64,000 bases of DNA from NCBI GenBank assembly GCA_029213265.1, contig JARGNG010000017.1, positions 1-64,000 on the forward strand, in the 5' to 3' direction. The position numbers were made by a program, and so were the translations under genes. Below the pieces are notes generated by a model. That model saw only the letters and a list, made by a program, of their open reading frames with translations, ran no database searches and was not told the origin of the DNA. Source of the stretch: Verrucomicrobiales bacterium (GTDB taxonomy: Bacteria > Verrucomicrobiota > Verrucomicrobiia > Verrucomicrobiales > DEV007). Every line of letters starts with the position of its first letter. Positions within the stretch are counted from its first letter, which is position 1. Positions 1 through 8,543 of the stretch are shown here, in pieces.

Positions 1-209
1 GACACGTGCCCTACCTTTTCAACCAACCTCGAGTGCAATCCGGCTCTTGGTTATGGCGCTCAGAGTTACAAGCAGGAAAGAATCTCAAGGAAATCTACTT
101 TAGCAGGGATCCTTCTCACCTCGGGCAAACAAGGCTCCCAGATTGCACCTCTTTTGCACCTCTGATTCTTCAGGCTGAAATCCACCCATCGTAACTCGTT
201 GATAATAAG

Positions 210-251
<42 letters not shown>

Positions 252-378
252 GATCGACAAAAGAGGTGAATATTACAACTCATTGAAATACATTCAGTTG
301 CGAGCAAGGTAAGAATCCCTTGGTCATGCAGATGGCATGAAATTCACCACTGAAACGCCGACTCCATCGACTCCTGGC

Positions 379-566
379 TCAGACCTTCCAATGCCGACTT
401 ACGTGGGCGGGAGTCATCGGACTCATTGGACGGACGACGAGCTTCGGCTGCTTCGTCTTGGCCAGGTGGTGCAGTTCCATGCCGCTCTCGGGATGCCCTG
501 TGGCCTCGCGGTAGAGCACGGCATAACAATAAAGGGTGTAGTCCAAGGTCTCGTTCCTCGACTTGG
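379..566 (-). pseudogene. C-terminal remnant of a PD-(D/E)XK nuclease-like protein
   Basis: On the minus strand an open frame without a convincing start ends at a TGA (379-381). It encodes LDYTLYCYAVLYREATGHPE, continues through MELHHLAKTKQPKLVV, and ends in RHWKV. The pattern (Y-x-L-x-x-Y-A, then E-x-TG, then LHHL-x-KTK-x-PK) resembles, from memory, the C-terminal part of RecB/AddB-type PD-(D/E)XK nucleases. No start or N-terminal nuclease core is present: the frame runs back into an inverted repeat and the end of the neighbouring gene. It is therefore most likely a leftover from a larger mobile-element gene at the island border. Family assignment rests on pattern recognition only. Confidence 0.45.
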
Positions 567-583
567 CTACACCCTTTATTGTT
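525..583. repeat. Long inverted repeat, terminator-like hairpin
   Basis: Arms 525-547 and 562-583 pair over 22 bp with one bulged T (542) and a 14-nt loop (548-561). The arm sequence is AACAATAAAGGGTGTAG plus CCAAG. It lies at the stop codon of the 576-977 gene and could terminate its transcription. The right arm coincides with codons of the nuclease remnant, so the left arm may be an inverted copy made by a template-switch event. Confidence 0.75.
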
Positions 584-977
584 CGGTCTTTCCTGAGGTT
601 CCTCTTAGCGCTTCGCCTTCCTCCTGGAATGCCCGGGCGTTCTCCAAAAGACAGCCTCGGGTCTCGTAGTTCAGCGCTTGCTCATCCCGAAAGCCTTTGA
701 GGCGCTCAAGAAAACCGGTCTCACTAGATTCGATGGAGTTGACGGATTCATCAAGAATGGTGCGCACCGAAGCTGCAAAATACGATTGATCGTCAAGCTT
801 TGTAGCCGCGACAGCGAAGGCGACTGCAAGCGGAAGCGATGTGACAAGCATTCCGACTCCCAAGCCGATTCGTCGCTTGAGTGGTGCGTTCGCTCGTTCC
901 GCGATGATCCACGCGATGAACAATGCCACCGAGATTAAGGGCGACAAGCGCATCAGGAATGTAATTGTGGTGTCCAT
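576..977 (-). CDS. Small membrane protein of unknown function
   Basis: A 133-residue protein I do not recognise. Two hydrophobic segments (about residues 6-25 and 35-58) flank a short basic loop containing KRR. They are followed by a polar, charged C-terminal half (about 60-133) that could form helices. The start ATG follows an A/T-rich stretch without a clear Shine-Dalgarno. The stop codon lies inside the right arm of the long inverted repeat. It is the last minus-strand gene before the left border, downstream of the sulfatase run, and the 253 bases separating it from that run (978-1230) hold nothing I recognise. It may be a real gene or a chance frame; hydrophobicity and length favour a real gene. 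Confidence 0.45.
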   Translation of the reverse strand: MDTTITFLMRLSPLISVALFIAWIIAERANAPLKRRIGLGVGMLVTSLPLAVAFAVAATKLDDQSYFAASVRTILDESVNSIESSETGFLERLKGFRDEQALNYETRGCLLENARAFQEEGEALRGTSGKTEQ

Positions 978-1230
978 ATTTTTTTATCTGTTAAAAGTTA
1001 GGCAAGGTGCATAGCGCCGTTCACCTCCGCGACCTGTTCGCCTGTTTAATTTTCTGATCGCTGTGAACTACGCCCAGGGTGAGCCAGAACTCTTGTCCGA
1101 TTCTCCTGATCAGCCTGGGAACTTTGATTTGCGGCGTAGGGTTCATTGGGTAGTCGGAGCGGAGAAGCGAGGGGGCAACGTCGATGTTAAATTGATAATC
1201 TTAGTCAACCAATCGGACAAGTCTACGTCG

Positions 1231-3759
1231 TTACTTGGCTGTCGCTGCGAGGATCGCCTTCGCAACCTGAGCGGCTTGAGCTTCCCGCCCGGTCGCGCCA
1301 AAGTGAACGTTGGATGGTTGGATGTACCAATCCTGGTGAGATCTGGTGAGGTCGTAGAGGTCGTTGACCGAAACCTGCGGATAGTCGCCTGACACCTTGC
1401 GGGCGACTTCGTTGTATCTCACGGAATCGCCGGGGACATATCCGGGCGCGCCTTCCGCCGGGATGGGTGTTGTCGTTGCGAACACGATCCTGGCGTCCGG
1501 CTCGGTTTGCTTCAGGAAGTCGAAAATGTCCCTCAGGTTCTGCTCATAATCGGGCATGGGGTGAACCGGTTTGCCTCCCTTCACCTCGAGCTCGCGGCCC
1601 GCCAAATATTTCAGGTCGTGCAAGCCGACGTTCAGGTGAATGACGTCCCATTTAAAATCCCAGGGATCCACAAGCCGCTGGTCGCGCATGGCTTCGAGCA
1701 CGCGCTTCATCGTCGGGATGAATTTGGAGGACTGGCCGCCGTTGCCGGGGAGACGATAGACGTTGGCTTTGCCCGTGAGCAGGGTCCGGACATGGGGCGT
1801 GTAACCGATGGAGATTGAGTCGCCGTAGAGGAAGACGTTGGGCAGATCAGGATCCCGAGCCGGCAACTTGAAATGAATGCTGTCAGCTTTGCGTTCCGAT
1901 CCGCACAGTTCGATCCATACCGCTCGGGCCGTTCCTGCTGAGGGTTTGCCTACGGGCGATGGCTTGGGGTTTCCGCTCTCCTTGGGCGCTGCTGGTTGGT
2001 TGCGCAGTTCACCAGTCAGTTGGCCGATCTCTTTGCGCAGTTTGTCGAACTGCTTCTTTAGCTCCGGAGTCAGGTTGAGAGCCGCGTCCATGGCATTGCG
2101 TAGCGGGACGCCTCCCTTACCATCGGCGAGAGCTTTCTTTCTGGCAGCAGCCTGCGCCAGTTTTTGTTCGTTGGTGAGAAGGCTGTCGAGTTGCTTTTGC
2201 AGGTCAGTTCGCTTTTGGCGAAGTTCGGCGAGCTTGGTTTCCGTAGCGGCAGCCTTCGGTGCGGGCGACGGCTTCTTTAGACCTTTCTTCGCGGCGACCT
2301 GCTCGGCCAGTGGCTTCAGCTTGCGATCGGCAAAGTATTCCCGGTAGGCAGCAAACAGCTCTCGTTTTCGTTCGGGCATCGAAGCGGAGAGGTCCTTAGT
2401 TTCGCCCAAATCTTCCGCGAGGTGATAGAGCGAGGCGTTGGATACTTCGCGCTCCGCCGGACCCGCACTGCGAGAGCCACGGTTGAAGGTAAGTTTCCAC
2501 TCTTCATGGCGAAAACTTCCGGCGGTGACCGCCATCGCCGGACGTTGGTAATCGCTGCTGCCATCTTTCAGCACAGGAAGGAAACTGCGGCTGTCTTTGA
2601 CCGCCTCCGGAGCCGCCTGGCTGAGGTCGACTTCAAGAAGTTCGGCAACGGTAGCGAGGAAATCGGTATGATTGATGGTGGCATCTGTCGTCGTTCCCGC
2701 AGGAACCTGACCGGGCCAACGCGCAACAAAGGGGACACGATGGCCGCCTTCCTCGGGATGCGCTTTACCCTTGGCGAGCGGGCCGTTGGCGCGATGGTCC
2801 CACTGCGCAATGTCGTCGTCGCTCCAGTGGGAGCCATTGTCGCTGGAGAAGATAACAAGGGTGTTTTTTTCTAGACCTGTATCGCTGAGCACCTCAAGAA
2901 CGCGTCCCACCTCATCATCCATTTGCACGAGGTAGTCGCCGTAGGGGCCGGCGCCGCTCTTGCCCCCGAAACGGTCTTCCGGGAGCCAGGGGGTGTGCGG
3001 TTGCAGCATGGCGTAATAGAGGAAGAAGGGTTTTGCATCGTTGCCGGAAGCAGCGTGGTCGCGGAGGATGGCGACGACTTCATCGCAGAGTCGCGCAGGG
3101 GCTTCTTCGGGCACGAAGCCGGGCGCGATATCGCCCGGTCCGTAGGCGGTGCGGGGATTCTTGCAAGCGGCTTTCGCGATCGTTTTCGTGCCCACGGTTA
3201 TCTCGGTGGGAATCGCTTCGGGCTGGCGATCCCGAATGTAAAAATACGGCGCCGTGCTGACAGCCTGGCGCAGGCCGAGAAAGGAATCGAAGCCGTGATC
3301 GACGGGACCGCCGGTGAGAGGCTTGGAGAAGTCGAAGGTCGGCCTCGGCTTCGAGGGCTTCATCTCGAAACCGAGATGCCATTTGCCGACCATTGCGGTG
3401 AAGTAGCCCTGCTCCTTCAGCAGTTCCGCGACGGTGACTTCGTGTTCTTCCAGCACGGGACCAAGCTGGCAGATCCCGTTGACGACGCCGCGACGGGCGG
3501 GATTGATTCCGGTGAGCAGTCCATATCGTGAGGCCGTGCAGGTGGCGCTGGCGGAATGCGCATCGGTGAACAGGAGACCTTCCTTGGCCAATCGATCAAT
3601 GTTAGGCGTGACCACTTTCGATGCAGGGTTGTAAGCCGTGCAGTCGCCATAGCCCATGTCATCCGCGAGGATGAAGATGATGTTCGGCTTGGAGGGGTCG
3701 GCTTGGCTGGAATGGCAGACCGTGAGCCCGAGAACAATGGCGAGCGGCAGGAGTTTCAT
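1231..3759 (-). CDS. Secreted sulfatase fused to an SGNH/GDSL hydrolase
   Basis: About 842 residues. A signal peptide (MKLLPLAIVLGLTV..., cleavage near 20) is followed by an S1-type sulfatase domain with metal-binding DD at about 33-34 and the formylglycine motif C74-T-A-S-R. A lysine/glutamine-rich, probably coiled-coil linker covers about 505-610. A C-terminal SGNH hydrolase starts near 641: GDSIS (Ser648), GNGG (Asn673), an N-x-G-x-x-D block near 710 and NVHFG (His819). It should remove sulfate esters with one half and acyl esters with the other, probably from one polysaccharide, outside the cytoplasm. I chose the ATG at 3759 because the signal peptide starts there; an in-frame ATG at 3774 just after the upstream stop is possible. 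It is the last gene of a tight run starting at 10316. Confidence 0.9.
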   Translation of the reverse strand: MKLLPLAIVLGLTVCHSSQADPSKPNIIFILADDMGYGDCTAYNPASKVVTPNIDRLAKEGLLFTDAHSASATCTASRYGLLTGINPARRGVVNGICQLGPVLEEHEVTVAELLKEQGYFTAMVGKWHLGFEMKPSKPRPTFDFSKPLTGGPVDHGFDSFLGLRQAVSTAPYFYIRDRQPEAIPTEITVGTKTIAKAACKNPRTAYGPGDIAPGFVPEEAPARLCDEVVAILRDHAASGNDAKPFFLYYAMLQPHTPWLPEDRFGGKSGAGPYGDYLVQMDDEVGRVLEVLSDTGLEKNTLVIFSSDNGSHWSDDDIAQWDHRANGPLAKGKAHPEEGGHRVPFVARWPGQVPAGTTTDATINHTDFLATVAELLEVDLSQAAPEAVKDSRSFLPVLKDGSSDYQRPAMAVTAGSFRHEEWKLTFNRGSRSAGPAEREVSNASLYHLAEDLGETKDLSASMPERKRELFAAYREYFADRKLKPLAEQVAAKKGLKKPSPAPKAAATETKLAELRQKRTDLQKQLDSLLTNEQKLAQAAARKKALADGKGGVPLRNAMDAALNLTPELKKQFDKLRKEIGQLTGELRNQPAAPKESGNPKPSPVGKPSAGTARAVWIELCGSERKADSIHFKLPARDPDLPNVFLYGDSISIGYTPHVRTLLTGKANVYRLPGNGGQSSKFIPTMKRVLEAMRDQRLVDPWDFKWDVIHLNVGLHDLKYLAGRELEVKGGKPVHPMPDYEQNLRDIFDFLKQTEPDARIVFATTTPIPAEGAPGYVPGDSVRYNEVARKVSGDYPQVSVNDLYDLTRSHQDWYIQPSNVHFGATGREAQAAQVAKAILAATAK

Positions 3760-3779
3760 ACACGGATTTATCATGAGTT

Positions 3780-5282
3780 CTATTTTTTGCTTTTCCCATG
3801 GTTTGGGTTTTCTCGACCATCGAAATACTTCTCCCGAATCCACTTCGGTTGCCAGACATCGAGCACGCGCGTGTCGTTGTCGTAGGTTGGCGTCATCTCT
3901 TCCGGCTCGGCCACCGAGAGGGGGTAGGGATCATTCAGCTTTGTCCTCCAGGTCTCCATCAGGTTCTCCATCTTCTTCAGCGTAGCCTGATTCTCGGGGC
4001 TGCCCGCCAGGTTGGTGCGTTCGTGAGGATCATTCGAAAGATCGAAGAGGAGCCGGTGATTGATGTGGGGATAGACGTGGAGTTTCCAATGGCCATCGGA
4101 TACGGCGCGCTGGTTGTCTTGAAAGGGTAGGAAGAGGGAATCCCGGACTTTGTCTGCTTTTTCCTGAATGATGGGAAGCAGGCTTTTGGAATCGACAGTT
4201 GCCGGAGGATCCACCTGGGCTGCGTCGCAGAGAGTGCCGTAGAGATCGTGGATGTAGGTGAAAGCGTGGCTGGATTGCCCCTTCGGAATTCCCGGGCCAC
4301 GGAGAATCAAGGGGCAGCGCATGCTTTGTTCGTAGACGTTTTGTTTGCCGAGGAGGCCGTGGCTACCCATGGCGAGGCCGTGGTCGGCGGTGTAGATGAC
4401 GAGGGTGTTTTTGGCGTGATGACTCTTTTCGAGAGCGGCGAAGATGCGGCCGACTTGCTCGTCGAGGTGGGTGACGAGGCCGTAGTATTCGCAGAGCTGG
4501 TCGCTGATGATCTCTTTCGTTCGCGGCCAGGGCGCCAGGCTTTCATCCCGTCCCATGGTGACCTGCGGAGCATTTTTGAAGGGATGCTGCGGGAGATAGT
4601 TTGGCGGAAGTGGCGGCCGGTTGTCGTAGTAGCGCTGCCGGTAGGGCTCCGGCGGGTTGCGCGGATCGTGTGGCGCCATGAAGGCGACGTAGAGGAAGAA
4701 GGGCTGGCTCCCGGCCGAATCCTCGAGGAATGAAATGGCTTCATCGGCGAAGACCGTGCTCGAAAATCCACCCGCGTCACGCTTTGGACCGAGTTTCCCT
4801 TTCGCGAGATCTTGGACCTGGAATTCCGCATGGTTTGCCATGCCTCCCAGGTAGATCGAGCGCCCATTGGAAAACGACCGGTCGAGGGTTCCTTTCCCAT
4901 TGTGCCACTTCCCGATGATAAAGGACTGGTAGTTGCACTCGGCAGTCAATAAGGCCGGCAGCGTCGTGGAATCGCCCCAGTTGGACGCGGGTTTGTCTGC
5001 CGGCAGATTCATCCAGTGCCGTCCGGTCATCAGCATCGCCCGACTCGCCACGCAGACCGCACCACTGAAAGAGCCCGCACAATAGTTTCGCCGAAAGCTG
5101 AATCCCTCGGCGACCAGTTTGTCGAGATGAGGCGTCCGGATATGCGGATTTCCGTGAGCCCCGATGGTGTCCGCCCGCTGATCGTCGGCAAACAGGAAGA
5201 TAATGTTTGGGGGCTCCGCGGCGCCGACCGGCAGCCCAACGCTGTACCCGGCAATGAGTAGGAAAAGCAGGAGAAACTTCAT
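3780..5282 (-). CDS. Secreted S1-family sulfatase
   Basis: 500 residues, single-domain sulfatase. The N-terminal signal peptide ends near residue 22. The sulfatase fold follows with NIIFLFADDQRAD (metal ligands near 33-34), the formylglycine motif C77-V-A-S-R and a later TADHGLAMG-type metal-binding segment. The A in place of P within C-x-P-x-R is tolerated in the family. It should hydrolyse sulfate esters, probably on a polysaccharide or glycosaminoglycan-like substrate; the layout recalls iduronate-2-sulfatase-like members, but the substrate cannot be read from sequence. It lies 30 bp after the sulfatase-esterase gene and directly before the sulfatase-SGNH gene, so co-transcription is likely. 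Confidence 0.92.
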   Translation of the reverse strand: MKFLLLFLLIAGYSVGLPVGAAEPPNIIFLFADDQRADTIGAHGNPHIRTPHLDKLVAEGFSFRRNYCAGSFSGAVCVASRAMLMTGRHWMNLPADKPASNWGDSTTLPALLTAECNYQSFIIGKWHNGKGTLDRSFSNGRSIYLGGMANHAEFQVQDLAKGKLGPKRDAGGFSSTVFADEAISFLEDSAGSQPFFLYVAFMAPHDPRNPPEPYRQRYYDNRPPLPPNYLPQHPFKNAPQVTMGRDESLAPWPRTKEIISDQLCEYYGLVTHLDEQVGRIFAALEKSHHAKNTLVIYTADHGLAMGSHGLLGKQNVYEQSMRCPLILRGPGIPKGQSSHAFTYIHDLYGTLCDAAQVDPPATVDSKSLLPIIQEKADKVRDSLFLPFQDNQRAVSDGHWKLHVYPHINHRLLFDLSNDPHERTNLAGSPENQATLKKMENLMETWRTKLNDPYPLSVAEPEEMTPTYDNDTRVLDVWQPKWIREKYFDGRENPNHGKSKK

Positions 5283-5312
5283 CGGTATGGGAAAACCAGT
5301 GATCTCTGATCT

Positions 5313-8300
5313 TCAATCTTTTGAAAACGCCAGTCCCTGAGGCCAGCAATGATCATCGATTTTAAAACAGAACCTCGCGCGCTGGTCTATGGCTTCCTGC
5401 CAGTCTGAGGGCGACGTTTTTTTGTCGTTGGTAGAAAAGTCTCCGGGGAGCAGCGCTACCGTATTTTCTCCCGGCTCCAACTTGAACCTGGCGTAGTAGT
5501 CGCCGATGCAAAGCTGGCCCCTCGCAGGCTGGTCGCTTTCGTTGATGACCTTGAAGATCATCCTGGATGGCTCGGGAATCACCAACTGCGGAGAAAACAG
5601 TTTGTAGGAGACGTATCCATGGCTGGTTTTGAACATCCATTCCTTTTGCCAGTTTTCTCCGAAGTCTTCGATAACGTGGGTGGGCTCCAGTGGGATTGTT
5701 TTGACTCCCGAGCGTTTCAAATCCTCGTAACTCACCATCGGCATCCGGGTACTGCAGAGGACCGTTTCGGTCGCTTGCGGAAATTGGTAGTCGTCATGAT
5801 CCCCGGGAAGTTGGTATTCCACATTGGCATATACCCAAAGCGGCGCCTCGATTTCAGTAACCGGAATGCTGGCGGCAAACGAACCATTGCTTTCCTTGTC
5901 CTCCGCGTAATGCCAGATGCGTGATTGGTATCCGTAGTGAAAATCGTTGTCGCCATCGCGAGTGTAGTAAACGTCGACCGAAGCGATCTCCAGTTTCGAA
6001 TCGGGATCGGGAAACACCGTGGCAACAGGCATGCCCCCGGGGCCTTTCAGGTCCAGTTTAATCTGGGGAACCTTGGGGAATTCGAAAATCCCTTTCAAGT
6101 GCTGGTCGAACCAGAGGAACTTGGCTGCCTCGGCCGAGGCACTGTGCGAGTGGTTGGCGTGGGGTGTGCGGGAAAGGTTGTAGTCGGCACCCGGCAATTG
6201 ATCGATGATCCACTCCACATCTTCACAATGACCATGGAAGTCGTTGATCGAGTTCAGGAAGAGCATCGGCACGGTGACCTTGTCAGCATAGAGGGCCGGC
6301 ACAGCTGTGCGCCGGGTCAGTTCGAGAATCTCCTTATCCTCCTCAGTGCGGGGCGTATTCTGGTGGGTGCTGTGCAGGTGCTCGATTGGCGGCCCGTCGG
6401 ACGGCGCTGATGCCTTGAGTCGGAGCGGCTCCATCGCGGTAGTCTGGTGGGTAATCACACCGCCCATGGAGTGACCGGTCATGCCGATACGATCCGGATC
6501 CACCTCGGGTTGCTGGGCGAGAAAGGTGATCCCGCGCCGCGCCGCCAGCGTTCTCATGAAATACCCGTCGTTGCGGCCGGAAGGCACGGCATCCAGGTTG
6601 AGTTCCCCGCTGGGCTTGATGCCGCGCGATTCGGCAATCTGGTCACCGGTGGCGCCGCCCCATTCGGTTTGCGCCTCCGGCGGAAGTTCGTAGTCGGACA
6701 TATATCTCGGCTCCACCCGCCAGCTCAGACTGAACAATGCGTAGCCGCGTTTGCCGAACTCCACGCATTGCCCGGAATTTGCTCTGCCGCCACCACCGTG
6801 ACTCTGCAGAACGGCGGGCAGGTTCGTGCCACCCTTGGGAAACGAGTAGAGCCCGGCCATCCAGGCCTTCCTGCCCTTGAAGGTTCCGATGTAGTAGCGC
6901 ACCGCGCGAATCACGACGCCCTCCTCTTCCCATTCCTTGAAGGTCTGCACCTCCATGGGTTCGGCTTGCGGATCATAGTCACCCCACACTTCAGCGAGCG
7001 TCTGCGGTGCTTTCCCGTCCTTGAGCGGCGGCAGGGATTCTTCGGTTTTTGTCGAAGGCATTGTCGGTTGGCGTGGTGATCTAGACTTTCCCTGCTTCCC
7101 CGCAGGCTTCGCTGATGCGGCCGGCTCTAATTCCCGGCTTTCCAGAAAATCTCGGTAGTGACCGTACAACTCGTGCAGGGGTTCGGGTCTGGAGGGGGCG
7201 AGATCATTCTGTTCGGAAAGGTCTTCGGCGAGGTCGTAGATCTTGATGTCCGTGATGGCGGGAGTTTTTCCCTTCATCCCCGCCTTGCGGGCGACCAGTT
7301 TCCAGTCGTCCATCCGCAAACTGTAGTTGCCGACGATCATCGGTGGCCGCGGAATCCTAAGCTCCGGTTTCAGCAGCGACGGATAAAAACTGAAACTGTC
7401 CTGGGCCATGCCCGGATACTCCTCTTGGAGATCCTGATTAAACATCTCCGCCAGGGTGGCGAAGAAGTCGGTAAAATTGACGGTCGAATCGGATACCGTC
7501 CCCGGCGCAATTTTGCCCTGCCACCTTGCGATGAAGGGAACACGGTGACCGCCCTCGTACGGCGAGGCCTTGTGTTCTTTGAATACGCCGCTGGCGTGAT
7601 GTCCGAACTTATCCTTGTCCTCTTCCCGCCACATGGGTCCGTTATCACTGGAAAAGATGATCAGAGTATCCTGATCCAGTCCGCTTTCCTCCAAGGCTGT
7701 CACCACCCTGCCCACTTCTTCGTCCAGCTGTACGATAAAATCGCCGTACATTCCCGCCTCACTCCTGCCTTTGAACTTTTCAGACGGCAGCCAGGGGGAA
7801 TGCGGTGACGTCAGGGCGTAGTAGAGAAAAAACGGCTGCTTCTGATCCGACTCCCCGTAGTCCCGGATCATCCTGACCGCTTCACGGCACATCATTTCGG
7901 TGACTTCTTCGGGCTTGAAACCCGGTGCGGCTTCGCCTTGGCGGTAGACCTTCCGCCTGTCCTTGCCTTTCTCATCATTGCCGTTGATTGATCCATCCGG
8001 CTTGGCGACAGGTTCCCGTCCCCGGATGTAGAAATAGGGAGGGCTGCTCGGGGCTTTGTTGACGCCATAGTAGGTATCGAAACCGCAATCCAAAGGGCCG
8101 CCTTTCAGCGGCTTTGAAAAATCGAATGAGCGTCCCCCCTCGAAGCCGAGATGCCATTTGCCGATCATGTGCGTGGTGTAGCCTTGGTCCTTCAGCAGGT
8201 CGGCGACGGTCACTTCGTCAGGGGCGATGACAGGTCCCCTACCAGCGGTAAAATTACTGATATCCGTCCGTGCCGGGCAGGTACCGGTGAGCAAGCCATA

Positions 8301-8537
8301 GCGCGAGGGCGTGCATACAGCGGCCGCTGAATGCGCATCCGTGAAGCGGACACCCGCCTTTGCCAGTTGGTCAATATTTGGCGTCGGGATTTTTGACTCC
8401 GGGTTATTGATGGAACAATCCCCGTAGCCCATATCATCGGCGAGGATAAAGATGATGTTTGGGTTATCGGCTGCCTGTGCGGCAAGAGTTACCGACAGGG
8501 AAAAAAGAATCGTAAGTAATCTTATTATCTGCTTCAT
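5313..8537 (-). CDS. Sulfatase fused to an alpha/beta-hydrolase (esterase) domain
   Basis: 1074 residues. A signal peptide (cleavage near 22) precedes an S1 sulfatase domain with DD near 34-35 and C75-T-P-S-R. After a basic Pro/Ser linker (about 475-500) comes a second enzyme module beginning with LPPLKDGKAP. It carries a GGGG oxyanion-type loop and the nucleophile elbow G-H-S-M-G-G (Ser690), as in acetyl-xylan-esterase-like alpha/beta hydrolases, then a beta-rich C-terminal domain. The second module is a clear paralogue of the separate protein encoded immediately upstream (8544-10316): same opening motif, same elbow, same overall order. The enzyme should combine desulfation and deacylation. 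The start is 6 bp after the upstream stop, so translational coupling is likely. Confidence 0.92.
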   Translation of the reverse strand: MKQIIRLLTILFSLSVTLAAQAADNPNIIFILADDMGYGDCSINNPESKIPTPNIDQLAKAGVRFTDAHSAAAVCTPSRYGLLTGTCPARTDISNFTAGRGPVIAPDEVTVADLLKDQGYTTHMIGKWHLGFEGGRSFDFSKPLKGGPLDCGFDTYYGVNKAPSSPPYFYIRGREPVAKPDGSINGNDEKGKDRRKVYRQGEAAPGFKPEEVTEMMCREAVRMIRDYGESDQKQPFFLYYALTSPHSPWLPSEKFKGRSEAGMYGDFIVQLDEEVGRVVTALEESGLDQDTLIIFSSDNGPMWREEDKDKFGHHASGVFKEHKASPYEGGHRVPFIARWQGKIAPGTVSDSTVNFTDFFATLAEMFNQDLQEEYPGMAQDSFSFYPSLLKPELRIPRPPMIVGNYSLRMDDWKLVARKAGMKGKTPAITDIKIYDLAEDLSEQNDLAPSRPEPLHELYGHYRDFLESRELEPAASAKPAGKQGKSRSPRQPTMPSTKTEESLPPLKDGKAPQTLAEVWGDYDPQAEPMEVQTFKEWEEEGVVIRAVRYYIGTFKGRKAWMAGLYSFPKGGTNLPAVLQSHGGGGRANSGQCVEFGKRGYALFSLSWRVEPRYMSDYELPPEAQTEWGGATGDQIAESRGIKPSGELNLDAVPSGRNDGYFMRTLAARRGITFLAQQPEVDPDRIGMTGHSMGGVITHQTTAMEPLRLKASAPSDGPPIEHLHSTHQNTPRTEEDKEILELTRRTAVPALYADKVTVPMLFLNSINDFHGHCEDVEWIIDQLPGADYNLSRTPHANHSHSASAEAAKFLWFDQHLKGIFEFPKVPQIKLDLKGPGGMPVATVFPDPDSKLEIASVDVYYTRDGDNDFHYGYQSRIWHYAEDKESNGSFAASIPVTEIEAPLWVYANVEYQLPGDHDDYQFPQATETVLCSTRMPMVSYEDLKRSGVKTIPLEPTHVIEDFGENWQKEWMFKTSHGYVSYKLFSPQLVIPEPSRMIFKVINESDQPARGQLCIGDYYARFKLEPGENTVALLPGDFSTNDKKTSPSDWQEAIDQRARFCFKIDDHCWPQGLAFSKD

Positions 8538-8543
8538 CAGGTT

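Noticed and set aside
1..209. Short frame reading leftwards through the orphan tRNA fragment
   Set aside because: It translates tRNA sequence at its start and has no recognisable motif.
985..1050. GTTAGGC heptamer suggestive of an integron attC site near 995
   Set aside because: No partner RYYYAAC at a suitable distance and no imperfect-palindrome attC body.
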